From the NCBI RefSeq assembly GCF_019752415.1, contig NZ_JAIEME010000010.1, positions 1-64,000 on the forward strand: a DNA stretch of 64,000 nt. Reading direction: 5' to 3'. The notes under the pieces are model-generated. The model was not told the origin of the DNA. It did not search any database and was given only the letters and a program-made list of their open reading frames with translations. This stretch comes from Nitrosomonas sp. (GTDB lineage Bacteria; Pseudomonadota; Gammaproteobacteria; Burkholderiales; Nitrosomonadaceae). Positions within the stretch are counted from its first letter, which is position 1, and each line of letters opens with the position of its first letter. The translations under genes were made by a program, and so were the position numbers. Shown here piece by piece: positions 32,582-40,508 of the stretch.

Positions 32582-33028
32582 TCACAGCGAAAAGCCATCC
32601 AGCTCAGGCGGCATATCGCCATCCTTGAAAGCCAGTGCATTTTCTATCTGTAAATTCCATTGCGTTTCATCCCACAATTCAAATTTTGTGCCTTGACCAA
32701 CCAAAACCACATCTTTGGACAAACCAGCAAACTGACGCAGCGGTGGCGACACCAGAATACGACCGGCAGCATCCATCTCGACATCACAGGCATTACCTAC
32801 CAGCAACCTCTGCAAGTTGCGGGTTTTGGATTCAAAACTGGAAAGATTATTGAGTTTTTGTTCTATCGGTTCCCAGGCTGGCTGAGGATAAATCAACAAA
32901 CACTTTGAAGGATCAACAGTGACTATCAAGTGTCCTGTGCAGGAAGACATCAGTTCGCCACGGTATCTTGCGGGTATCGCAAGCCTACCTTTCGCATCCA
33001 GACTGAGCTGCGTGATGCCACGGAACAT
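32582..33028 (-). CDS. mraZ: Transcriptional regulator MraZ
   Basis: First gene of the dcw cluster: a double SpoVT/AbrB-fold protein that forms ring oligomers and represses its own operon (148 aa). Both AbrB-like halves are visible (SLDAKGRLAIPARYR and VEMDAAGRILVSPPLR). The start is the ATG at 33028, which has AAGGAG eight bases upstream; an upstream in-frame start at 33091 would run through the operator boxes and is rejected. Confidence 0.96.
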   Translation of the reverse strand: MFRGITQLSLDAKGRLAIPARYRGELMSSCTGHLIVTVDPSKCLLIYPQPAWEPIEQKLNNLSSFESKTRNLQRLLVGNACDVEMDAAGRILVSPPLRQFAGLSKDVVLVGQGTKFELWDETQWNLQIENALAFKDGDMPPELDGFSL

Positions 33029-33062
33029 GCTGTCTCCTTTTATTAAGGGAAAATTAATCGAG

Positions 33063-33101
33063 GCCCACCAAATTTTCCCACATTCTCCCACCAGATCCCA
33101 C
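33063..33101 (-). promoter_or_regulatory. MraZ operator: four GTGGG boxes
   Basis: Read on the minus strand, GTGGGA occurs at 33101-33096, 33091-33086 and 33081-33076, spaced exactly 10 bp, and a fourth box GTGGGC lies at 33068-33063 (13 bp further). MraZ is known to bind such direct TGGGN repeats spaced by one helical turn upstream of its own gene. The first box overlaps the -10 element. Confidence 0.9.
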
Positions 33102-33128
33102 TTTAATCAAAAAACAGACGATAGTCAA
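33100..33128 (-). promoter_or_regulatory. Predicted sigma-70 promoter of the dcw operon
   Basis: On the minus strand TTGACT (33128-33123) and TAAAGT (33105-33100) are separated by 17 bp. The -35 box matches consensus at five of six positions and the -10 box at four. Transcription would start near 33093, inside the MraZ boxes, which fits autorepression. Confidence 0.65.
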
Positions 33129-33345
33129 GCAAGAATTGGGAAGTTTATAGTTATATGACAAAGACTTAATGACAAAGCCGATTGCAATCCAATAAGCAAT
33201 AAAATGTTCAAATAAATAAGAGAGATAGAAGAAATACTCAATGTGAATTGTTAGTTCTATTTTGAGAATGACTCCGAACAAGCTTGTTTTACCGCTGGAA
33301 AAATCGCACACTCTCCGCGTTCAACAATCCCACTTCAGCAGAGTT

Positions 33346-33963
33346 ATGACACCGTTATACTGGACACAAGCGATACAGGAACTGGCTGCATGCGATACAG
33401 TCATGCAGCAGTTAATCCGGCAATTTGAAGACGCCACGCTCACTTCACGGGGCTGTGCTTTCACCACCCTGGCGCGTTCCATCGTCGGGCAGCAGATTTC
33501 CGTCAAAGCTGCCGAAAGCGTTTGGCAAAAAGTAATCCGCACCATTCCGGACATGACACCGCACACGATTGCTACAGCAGAACAGGATTTATTGCGAACC
33601 TGCGGATTATCCGCACGAAAAATAACCTACCTGCAGGATTTGTCGCGGCATTTCACCGAAGGGAGTTTGAATGAAACTACATGGACTGATAGGGATGACG
33701 AAACCATCATCAAACAACTGACCGAAGTGAAAGGAATAGGGCGCTGGACCGCGGAAATGTTCCTGATTTTTCACCTGCAGCGCCCGGATGTCCTGCCGCT
33801 GGACGATATCGGATTACAACGCGCGATCAGTCAACACTATTTTGACAAGCAATCGGTAGACAAAAAAACTATGCTCGAACTCGCTAAACCTTGGCAGCCC
33901 TGGCGCTCGGTCGCGACGTGGTATTTATGGCGTAGTTTGGATCCGCTGCCGGTGGCCTACTAA
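33346..33963 (+). CDS. alkA: DNA-3-methyladenine glycosylase II-like protein (HhH-GPD)
   Basis: Base-excision repair glycosylase of the AlkA/HhH-GPD superfamily that removes alkylated bases. The helix-hairpin-helix (VKGIGRWTAEMFLIF) and the catalytic Asp region (DVLPLDDIGLQRAI) are clear, as is ARSIVGQQISVKAAESVW. It lacks the N-terminal AlkA domain of E. coli, as do many short relatives of about 205 aa. I chose ATG 33346 (MTPLYWTQAIQ) because family members begin so; an in-frame TTG at 33262 would add 28 residues. Confidence 0.85.
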   Translation: MTPLYWTQAIQELAACDTVMQQLIRQFEDATLTSRGCAFTTLARSIVGQQISVKAAESVWQKVIRTIPDMTPHTIATAEQDLLRTCGLSARKITYLQDLSRHFTEGSLNETTWTDRDDETIIKQLTEVKGIGRWTAEMFLIFHLQRPDVLPLDDIGLQRAISQHYFDKQSVDKKTMLELAKPWQPWRSVATWYLWRSLDPLPVAY

Positions 33964-33981
33964 GCTGCTAACTTATTTAGA

Positions 33982-34956
33982 TCAAGCTCGGATTGGAATA
34001 CCCGAGACAACAACACGATTCTCTGCATCATCAATTCCAATTTTTTTGAGAGCATGAACAAATGCATTGAACTGAACTAAAGGATACTCAGAGGGACCGA
34101 TAATAAGACGATCGAAAATATTACAGAAATCTATATCCTCGATACCAACCACATTTTTATTTAAAGGCAGTTTGTGAACGATTTGTGGAACACTACCAAT
34201 TACTACAATTTCTTGTTCTACAAGAGTTGATGGCCATAGTTTTGGGGAATAAAAAATCCTCCATTCGCGCTCCTCTTGAAACCCTTGATGTTTAAGACAC
34301 ATTACATTAACCAAGAGCATAGTGAATATATGATCGCTTAGTTCATCGGGATCAATCGATCTCAAGAACATTTGATTCTCTTCGATTCTTTCAATAATGG
34401 TATTAATTTCGCTATGTAAATCATCTTTCTCAAGATAGGACACCGGATTAAAACCAATTACTAAGTCATCAGGCAAATCCATATTCTTTGGGACTCTAAA
34501 AACAATGGCTACGCGCGTTGAGTTTCCTCCAAATGCCCTCCACATCGATAATCTACCATGCTCATCTTCTTTTTCATCATGTTCAGATACCGATGCAATA
34601 TACGTTTCCAGCCGAATATTAGGACGCCATTGACTAAATTCTTTAAAAACCTTCTCGGCAATACCTGGTGAGCAAGAATCTAGCGCCTCTGAGAATTTAT
34701 CTTGATTAAATTTTTCTCGAAAAAATGAATTCAGCAGCTCAAATCCATGATTTACCTCTCGATAGTCTGACATGCACATTGTGTTACGCATCCATAAACG
34801 CTTGGTATTAATAATTTTTAGCGCAGATTCTGACGATGTGTAATGTACAAATCTTGCATGATTGTTTTCGCTGTAGAAACTTTTTTTACACTTACTAGCG
34901 GTGGGTAATAAGATGCTCTCAATCTTGTGCGCGTATTCAAGTTCTTGTGTAGTCAT
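33982..34956 (-). CDS. DUF2971 domain-containing protein
   Basis: A 324-residue protein of unknown function. Residues about 35-70 show the DUF2971 N-terminal pattern (FVHYTSSESALKIINTKRLW, then CMSDYREVNHG), and FQEEREWRIFYSP near residue 235 is its conserved late motif. No signal peptide or membrane helix. It is noticeably more AT-rich than its neighbours, sits alone between convergent and divergent genes, and is followed by a long AT-rich gap, all suggesting horizontal acquisition. DUF2971 genes are often accessory and some lie near defence loci; no function is claimed. Confidence 0.8.
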   Translation of the reverse strand: MTTQELEYAHKIESILLPTASKCKKSFYSENNHARFVHYTSSESALKIINTKRLWMRNTMCMSDYREVNHGFELLNSFFREKFNQDKFSEALDSCSPGIAEKVFKEFSQWRPNIRLETYIASVSEHDEKEDEHGRLSMWRAFGGNSTRVAIVFRVPKNMDLPDDLVIGFNPVSYLEKDDLHSEINTIIERIEENQMFLRSIDPDELSDHIFTMLLVNVMCLKHQGFQEEREWRIFYSPKLWPSTLVEQEIVVIGSVPQIVHKLPLNKNVVGIEDIDFCNIFDRLIIGPSEYPLVQFNAFVHALKKIGIDDAENRVVVSGIPIRA

Positions 34957-35367
34957 GGTTAAAGATTCTTATCAAAAGTTATGCAGGATTGTTTAGTAAC
35001 ACAGTAACCAATCTTATATTCGCTATTCTATTTCTACTATCTTGTTAACATCGTGCTCCAGGATTGTAAACTCAGGAGTGGCAAGAATTTTAGATAAGTG
35101 ACTTTTGTTGTTAATTTATGCAATTGTAACTAGCTCTGTGGAAGAACAAGCATAGTTTTTCCCAGTTTTAAGAAGCTGAGCTAAAATTATGGCGCGAAAA
35201 ATTAAGTCAATACATACTGTTTATACGATTAGATTAGTAATCTTAAAATTAGAGATTCTAAGTTTAGGTTTTTACAAGACTTCTCCAAGATCCTAAACAT
35301 TTACCCACATGAAAATTCTCATTAAGTATTATCATTCGATCTTCTTTCGTTTGATTTCTCAAAATTA
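34957..35367. other. AT-rich non-coding gap between divergent genes
   Basis: About 410 bp without a convincing reading frame on either strand. It contains a short palindrome (AGATTA-G-TAATCT near 35231-35243) and several A/T runs. It should hold the promoters of the DUF2971 gene and of the cysteine desulfurase operon, but no clear pair could be chosen. No RNA gene was recognised. Confidence 0.4.
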
Positions 35368-36525
35368 ATGAAACCAACCTATTTCGACCACAACGCCACC
35401 ACCTGCGTCGATGATGCCGTGCTGGATGCCATGCTGCCGTACTTCCAGCAGGAATTCGGCAATGCGTCCAGCCGCCATGGTTATGGCATTACCGCCCGGC
35501 GTGCGATTGATAAAGCGCGTAAGCAGGTAGCGGATGCGGTGGGAGTGCAGCCGGTGCAGGTGATTTTTACTAGCGGCGGTTCGGAAGCCAATAACTTGTT
35601 TATTCGCGGTGCGGCGGATAGTTTGAAACCGGGGAATCTTTTCATTAGCGCGATTGAACATCCTTGTGTGTTGAAACCGGCGCAAGCGCTGGCGCGTCGT
35701 AGTTGTGATGCGTGGAGTGTGCATCAATTAGCAGTGAATCCATCGGGGCAGGTTGACTGGGATGCTGCTGGCAGCGCCATGCGTGAACACAAACCGGGAT
35801 TGGTTTCTGTGATGCTGGCGAATAATGAAACCGGTGTCATTCAAGATGTCGCGGGTATTGCTGAGCTGGCGCGAGTGCAGGGCGCTACCGTGCATACCGA
35901 CGCGATTCAGGGATTGGGAAAAATCCCGGTGGATTTTGCTGCGCTGAAAGTGCATGCGATGACGTTGTCCGCGCACAAGATTTATGGCCCCAAAGGCGCG
36001 GCGGCTTTGATTGTCGACAAACGGTTGTTATTAAAACCGCTGATTTATGGCGGCGGGCATGAAAACGGGTTGCGTTCCGGCACTGAGAATGTGCCCGCGA
36101 TTGTGGGTTTTGGTGTTGCCTGCGAATTAGCCCGTTCCCGCTTGGCAGAAACCGCACAGCCTATTTCTCAACTGCGGGATGATCTGGAAAAAGGGCTGGT
36201 TGCCATGGGCGCGGTGATTTTTGGCGCCGGGGCTGCGCGCATCCCGAACACGTGTTATTTTGCGTTGCCGGATATCGAAGGCGACACGTTGGTGGTTAAG
36301 CTGGATAAAGCCGGTTTTGCTGTTGCCGCCGGGGCTGCCTGTTCCAGCGTCAATCCAGGGCAAAGTCATGTATTGAGCGCGATGCAGGTTGATCCGATGC
36401 TCGCGCGCTGTGCGGTGCGCATCAGCTTGGGAAGCCGCAACACACGTGAGCAAGTCGAGGATTTTCTGCGCGCAATCCAACGCATTGTTGAAGAATTGCG
36501 GCAGATCAGCAGTCTTTCCAGCTAA
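35368..36525 (+). CDS. Cysteine desulfurase (NifS/IscS family)
   Basis: PLP-dependent class V aminotransferase that takes sulfur from L-cysteine as an enzyme-bound persulfide (385 aa). The family start YFDHNATTCVDDAVLDAM, FTSGGSEANNLFI, the PLP lysine K204 (SAHKIYGPKG) and the persulfide Cys C325 (GAACSSVNPGQSHVL) are all present. It is not next to iscU, iscR or other Fe-S assembly genes. Instead it opens a six-gene run with a nucleotidyltransferase, a HIT protein, a desaturase, a phosphatase-like protein and a glycosylase, so it may serve a dedicated thiolation rather than housekeeping Fe-S assembly (inference). Confidence 0.92.
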   Translation: MKPTYFDHNATTCVDDAVLDAMLPYFQQEFGNASSRHGYGITARRAIDKARKQVADAVGVQPVQVIFTSGGSEANNLFIRGAADSLKPGNLFISAIEHPCVLKPAQALARRSCDAWSVHQLAVNPSGQVDWDAAGSAMREHKPGLVSVMLANNETGVIQDVAGIAELARVQGATVHTDAIQGLGKIPVDFAALKVHAMTLSAHKIYGPKGAAALIVDKRLLLKPLIYGGGHENGLRSGTENVPAIVGFGVACELARSRLAETAQPISQLRDDLEKGLVAMGAVIFGAGAARIPNTCYFALPDIEGDTLVVKLDKAGFAVAAGAACSSVNPGQSHVLSAMQVDPMLARCAVRISLGSRNTREQVEDFLRAIQRIVEELRQISSLSS

Positions 36526-36548
36526 AGTGCCCTATAATCAATCCATCT

Positions 36549-37331
36549 ATGACGAATAATCCAATCACACGACCGGACAGACACACCAAGGCCATCATCC
36601 TCAGCGCAGGGCAGGGGCGGCGGTTGCTGCCGCTGACCGAAAGCACGCCCAAGTGCCTGTTGCTTGTTGCCGATAAGCCTGTGCTGGCGTGGCAGATTGA
36701 TGCGTTGCTGGCGGTGGGCATTGAAGAAATCACGATTGTCGCGGGTTTTCAGGTGGGTATGATCGAAACGCTGTTACAACAGCGTTATGCGAATCACCCC
36801 AAGATTAAAATATTGTTCAATCCGTTTTTTGAAGTGGCGGATAATCTCGCCAGTTGCTGGATTGCGCGTGGTGTGATGACGGGCGATTTTCTGATACTCA
36901 ATGGGGATACCGTGATCGAAGCCGCGCTCATCGCGCAGGTCTTGAATTCAAAACTGGCGCCCATTACACTCAGCGTGGATTATAAAAACGCTTACGATGC
37001 CGACGATATGAAAGTGCAATTGGATTCGGATGGGTGGGTGAAACAGGTCAGCAAAATAATTCCCCCGCATCAGGTGAATGCAGAATCCATTGGTCTGATT
37101 TACTTTCGCGAACAGGGTCCAGAGCGCTTCAGTCAAGCCGTCGAATCGGCATTGCGCCATCCGGCAGAATTGAAATCATGGTATTTGTCGATTATTGATG
37201 CATTGGCCAAGCAGCATCTGGTGAATTCCTGTTCCGTCAAGGGCTATCGCTGGTGTGAAATCGATTTCATAGAGGATTTGGCGAAAGCCGGTATCCTTTT
37301 TGATGAAAACCCATCAGGAATAAACCCGTGA
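36549..37331 (+). CDS. Sugar-phosphate/phosphocholine-type nucleotidyltransferase
   Basis: Soluble NTP transferase (260 aa) with the N-terminal Rossmann signature ILSAGQGRRLLPLT (residues about 17-30) and PKCLL. It also has LILNGDTVIEAALI, where the Asp binds the metal, and YKNAYDADDMKVQ. Sequence style resembles LicC-like phosphocholine or sugar-1-phosphate nucleotidyltransferases; the substrate cannot be told from sequence. It overlaps the HIT gene by 4 bases (GTGA), implying coupled translation. Confidence 0.85.
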   Translation: MTNNPITRPDRHTKAIILSAGQGRRLLPLTESTPKCLLLVADKPVLAWQIDALLAVGIEEITIVAGFQVGMIETLLQQRYANHPKIKILFNPFFEVADNLASCWIARGVMTGDFLILNGDTVIEAALIAQVLNSKLAPITLSVDYKNAYDADDMKVQLDSDGWVKQVSKIIPPHQVNAESIGLIYFREQGPERFSQAVESALRHPAELKSWYLSIIDALAKQHLVNSCSVKGYRWCEIDFIEDLAKAGILFDENPSGINP

Positions 37332-37777
37332 CATCAGAATCCGCAAGCCTGAATGCCACCATGCGCAAATTTGGCGCGCCGCAAACGATTATCCGGCAAT
37401 ATCAATACTGGTCGGTGATGCTACGCCCGGCGCAGGCGACGCTCGGTGCGCTGGTTTTAGCCGCGCATGAACCTGCTGAAGCCTTTTCACAACTCAGTCC
37501 AGCGAGTTTTACGGAACTCCATACCATCACCGGGCATATTGAATCCGCGCTGACTAAAGCGTTTCAATATGACAAAATCAACTATCTGATGCTGATGATG
37601 GTCGATCCGGATGTGCATTTTCACGTTATTCCGCGTTATGCCCAGCCCAGGCAGTTTGCGGATAGGGAATTTATCGATGCAGGTTGGCCGGCCATGCCGA
37701 ACTTGGGGCAAATCAACAAAACCGATGCGGCGATCAATCAGCGCATTATGAATTACATTCAATCCTGCTGGTCTTAA
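37328..37777 (+). CDS. HIT family protein
   Basis: Histidine-triad superfamily protein (149 aa) with the catalytic motif H97-F-H99-V-I-P-R-Y. HIT proteins hydrolyse or transfer nucleotidyl groups from dinucleotides or nucleoside phosphoramidates. The motif has two of the usual three closely spaced His (HxHxxP), as in the branch that includes GalT-like and Ap4A phosphorylase-like members. Start overlaps the nucleotidyltransferase gene by 4 bases, so the two probably act on related nucleotide-linked intermediates (inference). Confidence 0.82.
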   Translation: MTSESASLNATMRKFGAPQTIIRQYQYWSVMLRPAQATLGALVLAAHEPAEAFSQLSPASFTELHTITGHIESALTKAFQYDKINYLMLMMVDPDVHFHVIPRYAQPRQFADREFIDAGWPAMPNLGQINKTDAAINQRIMNYIQSCWS

Positions 37778-37799
37778 GTGAAACGATACGAGCCGCCAA

Positions 37800-38861
37800 G
37801 TGACTGAAGAAAAACCGCCTTACATCAAAGAATTTCCGCTCCGCGAAGCCCATCATTTGGTACGCGACCTGATGACGCCGATTCCGTGGATTTATTGGAC
37901 TGATTTTCTGTTTCATATTACCTTGGGCTGGGCCGCTTTTTTCACCGCATTGTTGTCACCCGCGTTTTCTCTCTGGCAACTGGGCGGATTTGTGGTGGCG
38001 GTGCTGGCGTTGTACCGCTCGGCTGTTTTTGTGCACGAACTGGCGCATTTAAAGAAAGGCTCATTCAGGAACTTCCGCCTGGCCTGGAATATCCTCTGTG
38101 GCATTCCATTCTTGATCCCATCTTTTACCTACGACGGTGTGCATAATGATCACCATAAGCCGGATGTCTATGGCACCAGCGCGGATGGCGAATACCTTCC
38201 TTTCGCAACACGCAGACCCACGGAAATGGTTGCTTATGTCTTATTGTCCTTTTTATTGCCGGTCTTTCTGGTAGCACGATTCGTAGTGCTGACGCCCTTG
38301 TGTTACTTGATTCCACCATTACGCAAGATCGTCTGGGAACGCGCTTCGTCACTCACGATTGACCCTAATTACCGGCGCGCTGCTGACGCGATTCGCAATG
38401 ATCTGAACTGGCACCAGCAGGAAATTGCGGCCTGTCTGCTTGGTGCGGCTATCATTACGCTGGTGGTGCTGGATGTACTACCTTATTCGCTGTTGGTACT
38501 CTGGTATCTGATTTCTGTAACCGTTTACTTCCTCAATTCACTGCGTACGCTGGCTGCCCATGCCTATCGTAATCCCGGCGACCGCAAAATGACACTGGCT
38601 GAACAGTATCTGGATTCAATCAATATACCCGGCAATTTTCTGATTACGCCGCTCTGGGCACCGGTCGGATTGCGTTACCATGCCACGCATCATCTATTCA
38701 TGAGTATGCCCTATCATAATCTGGGCAAAGCGCAACGCCGCTTGGTCAATGGTTTGACCGATAATTCGCAATACATTAAAACCATACGCAGCGGTTTATG
38801 GGATGCACTCAGGCGCATCTGGCATGAATCATCCGTATCGGATACCACCCAACGCCAATAA
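37800..38861 (+). CDS. Fatty acid desaturase family membrane protein
   Basis: Integral membrane di-iron enzyme of the acyl-lipid desaturase/hydroxylase superfamily (353 aa, GTG start). The three histidine clusters HELAH, HNDHH and HATHH (residues about 80-300) bind the di-iron centre. Hydrophobic pairs lie at about residues 38-75 and 140-175, with another at about 215-245. It begins 22 bp after the HIT gene and ends 5 bp before the mutase gene. The substrate could be a fatty acyl chain or another lipid; context points to modification of a specialised lipid but does not prove it. Confidence 0.88.
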   Translation: MTEEKPPYIKEFPLREAHHLVRDLMTPIPWIYWTDFLFHITLGWAAFFTALLSPAFSLWQLGGFVVAVLALYRSAVFVHELAHLKKGSFRNFRLAWNILCGIPFLIPSFTYDGVHNDHHKPDVYGTSADGEYLPFATRRPTEMVAYVLLSFLLPVFLVARFVVLTPLCYLIPPLRKIVWERASSLTIDPNYRRAADAIRNDLNWHQQEIAACLLGAAIITLVVLDVLPYSLLVLWYLISVTVYFLNSLRTLAAHAYRNPGDRKMTLAEQYLDSINIPGNFLITPLWAPVGLRYHATHHLFMSMPYHNLGKAQRRLVNGLTDNSQYIKTIRSGLWDALRRIWHESSVSDTTQRQ

Positions 38862-38866
38862 CCGTA

Positions 38867-39607
38867 ATGCTTCGAGCTATTGCTTCAACAGCAAACACAC
38901 AGAAAAAGATCACGCAACTTGTCCTGCTGCGCCATGGGCAAAGTGTCTGGAATCGCGATAAGATTTTTACCGGCTGGAGTGATGTTGCCTTGAGTCCCAA
39001 GGGCGAAAGAGAAGCTGGACAGGCCGCCTATTTACTGAAGCAGGCAGGTTTTACTTTTGATCTGTGTTTTTCTTCCACATTACAGCGCGCCAAATCCACA
39101 TCACAAATCGTTTTGGCTTCGATGCAGTTGAACGAAATACCGGTTCACGAAAGCTGGCGATTGAACGAGCGTCATTATGGGGCACTGGAAGGGATGGAAC
39201 GTTGGCAAGCCATCAAGAAATTTGGTATCTGGCCCATCCTAGGCTGCCAAATTAAATTTGATGCGGCGCCTCCGTATCTGGATTCCCAGGATCCGCGTTT
39301 TCCCGGGAATCAACCCGGTTATACCGGTATTAATACAGATGAGCTGCCTTTGGGGGAGAGCATGCAACAAACCCTTGCGCGCTTTCAGCCTTACTGGCAG
39401 GAAACCATCCAACCGGAAATACAACAAGGGCGGCGAATACTCATTGTTTCCCACAAAAATACCCTGCGCACGTTAATGATGCTATTGGATCACCTCACCC
39501 CCGGACAGGTCATGAAATTATCATTGGCCACCGGCCGGCCATTGGTTTACGAACTGGATCAGCAATACAAGGCTATTCGGCATTACTACGTGGATCATCT
39601 CAAATAA
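38867..39607 (+). CDS. gpmA: Phosphoglycerate mutase family protein (dPGM-like)
   Basis: Histidine phosphatase superfamily member resembling cofactor-dependent phosphoglycerate mutase (246 aa). The catalytic motif [10 protein letters not shown] (His23), [27 protein letters not shown] and a second His (SHKNTLR) are present. However, the usual bisphosphoglycerate loop with two Arg (WRRSYD-type) reads GCQIKFD here, and GNSLR is changed to KNTLR. It may therefore be a paralogue with another phosphate ester as substrate rather than the glycolytic enzyme. Fifth gene of the run, 5 bp after the desaturase. Confidence 0.8.
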   Translation: MLRAIASTANTQKKITQLVLLRHGQSVWNRDKIFTGWSDVALSPKGEREAGQAAYLLKQAGFTFDLCFSSTLQRAKSTSQIVLASMQLNEIPVHESWRLNERHYGALEGMERWQAIKKFGIWPILGCQIKFDAAPPYLDSQDPRFPGNQPGYTGINTDELPLGESMQQTLARFQPYWQETIQPEIQQGRRILIVSHKNTLRTLMMLLDHLTPGQVMKLSLATGRPLVYELDQQYKAIRHYYVDHLK

Positions 39608-39619
39608 TCTACCTGCAGC

Positions 39620-40150
39620 ATGTCGAACTGCTATAGTTTTCAACCCATCGTCGACAACCATGCGAAAATCCTGATCCTTGGCAGCATGCCGGGACAGGCT
39701 TCATTAGCGGCAAACCAATATTATGCGCATCCCCGCAACGCCTTCTGGCCGATCATGGCGCAATTGCTGCAATTCAATCCGGAAGTATCGTACGCAGAGA
39801 AAATTACGGCACTAAAATCATCGCAGATAGCTTTATGGGATGTGCTCAGATCCTGTCATCGTATAGGGAGCTTGGACTCTAGTATTGAAGCCGATACGCA
39901 AACAATCAATGACTTCCAATCTTTTTTCCCGGAACATAGAGAAATTACCCATGTGTTTTTTAACGGCGGGAAAGCGGAAGCATGTTTTAAACGCTATGTC
40001 TTATCAGAAAATAACTTGGGTTTGCTGAGATTCACTCGTCTGCCCTCCACAAGCCCTGCCAATGCTCGATTATCTTTTGAAATTAAATGCAAAATATGGC
40101 ATGAAATGATTCACTCGGCGTTTGGATCAGAAAAGCCATTCCAAAAATAA
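39620..40150 (+). CDS. DNA-deoxyinosine glycosylase (uracil-DNA glycosylase superfamily)
   Basis: Small repair enzyme (176 aa) of the Mug/UDG superfamily, close to the hypoxanthine-DNA glycosylase branch. The N-terminal active loop LILGSMPGQASL, with YYAHPRNAFWPIM, is diagnostic, and LWDVLRSCHRIGSLDSSI and the C-terminal RLPSTSPANA follow. It would excise deaminated purines. It starts 12 bp after the mutase gene; the functional link to the run is not evident. Confidence 0.88.
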   Translation: MSNCYSFQPIVDNHAKILILGSMPGQASLAANQYYAHPRNAFWPIMAQLLQFNPEVSYAEKITALKSSQIALWDVLRSCHRIGSLDSSIEADTQTINDFQSFFPEHREITHVFFNGGKAEACFKRYVLSENNLGLLRFTRLPSTSPANARLSFEIKCKIWHEMIHSAFGSEKPFQK

Positions 40151-40252
40151 GGCTTCGGAAAAATACTTGACGGCAATGCATGGGATGCGTTTTACTTATA
40201 TTGTGTCAGTCCGCTGTGACTATTCGATATTTAACTGAAAGGGGTCAATTCG

Positions 40253-40327
40253 ATGAAAAAGCTTGTTATTATTGCGCTGGTTATTTTTGCAGCTGGATAC
40301 ATCACCTTAATGGTTCAATATTTCTAG
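40253..40327 (+). CDS. Putative 24-residue single-pass membrane peptide
   Basis: A tiny reading frame with a good ribosome site (AAAGGGG, 8-9 bases upstream of ATG 40253) encodes a basic start MKKL followed by one hydrophobic helix and a TAG stop. It resembles known small inner-membrane proteins in form only; no homologue is recognised. It lies in the 358-bp gap between the glycosylase and the VanZ-like gene. The remaining gap sequence shows no other frame. Confidence 0.4.
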   Translation: MKKLVIIALVIFAAGYITLMVQYF

Positions 40328-40508
40328 GAAGTTCCAGGGCCAGAAATAACAAAAAATAACCTAAACTCCTGGCATAAAACTCCATGAGAGCAAATTGAAG
40401 AAGGTTTGATCTTTGCAGCGTGCCGGTTAGATGAAAAACAGCGCTTATATTTCCTAGCTCTAAAAACTTCTTAGCAGCGCTGAATCTGCTTTTTTCCGGT
40501 ATCTATCT
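40328..40508. other. Non-coding leader before the VanZ-like gene
   Basis: No reading frame was recognised. An inverted pair CAGCGCT/AGCGCTG flanks about 30 bases near 40438-40482, just upstream of the next start; it might form a hairpin in the leader. Meaning unknown. Confidence 0.3.
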
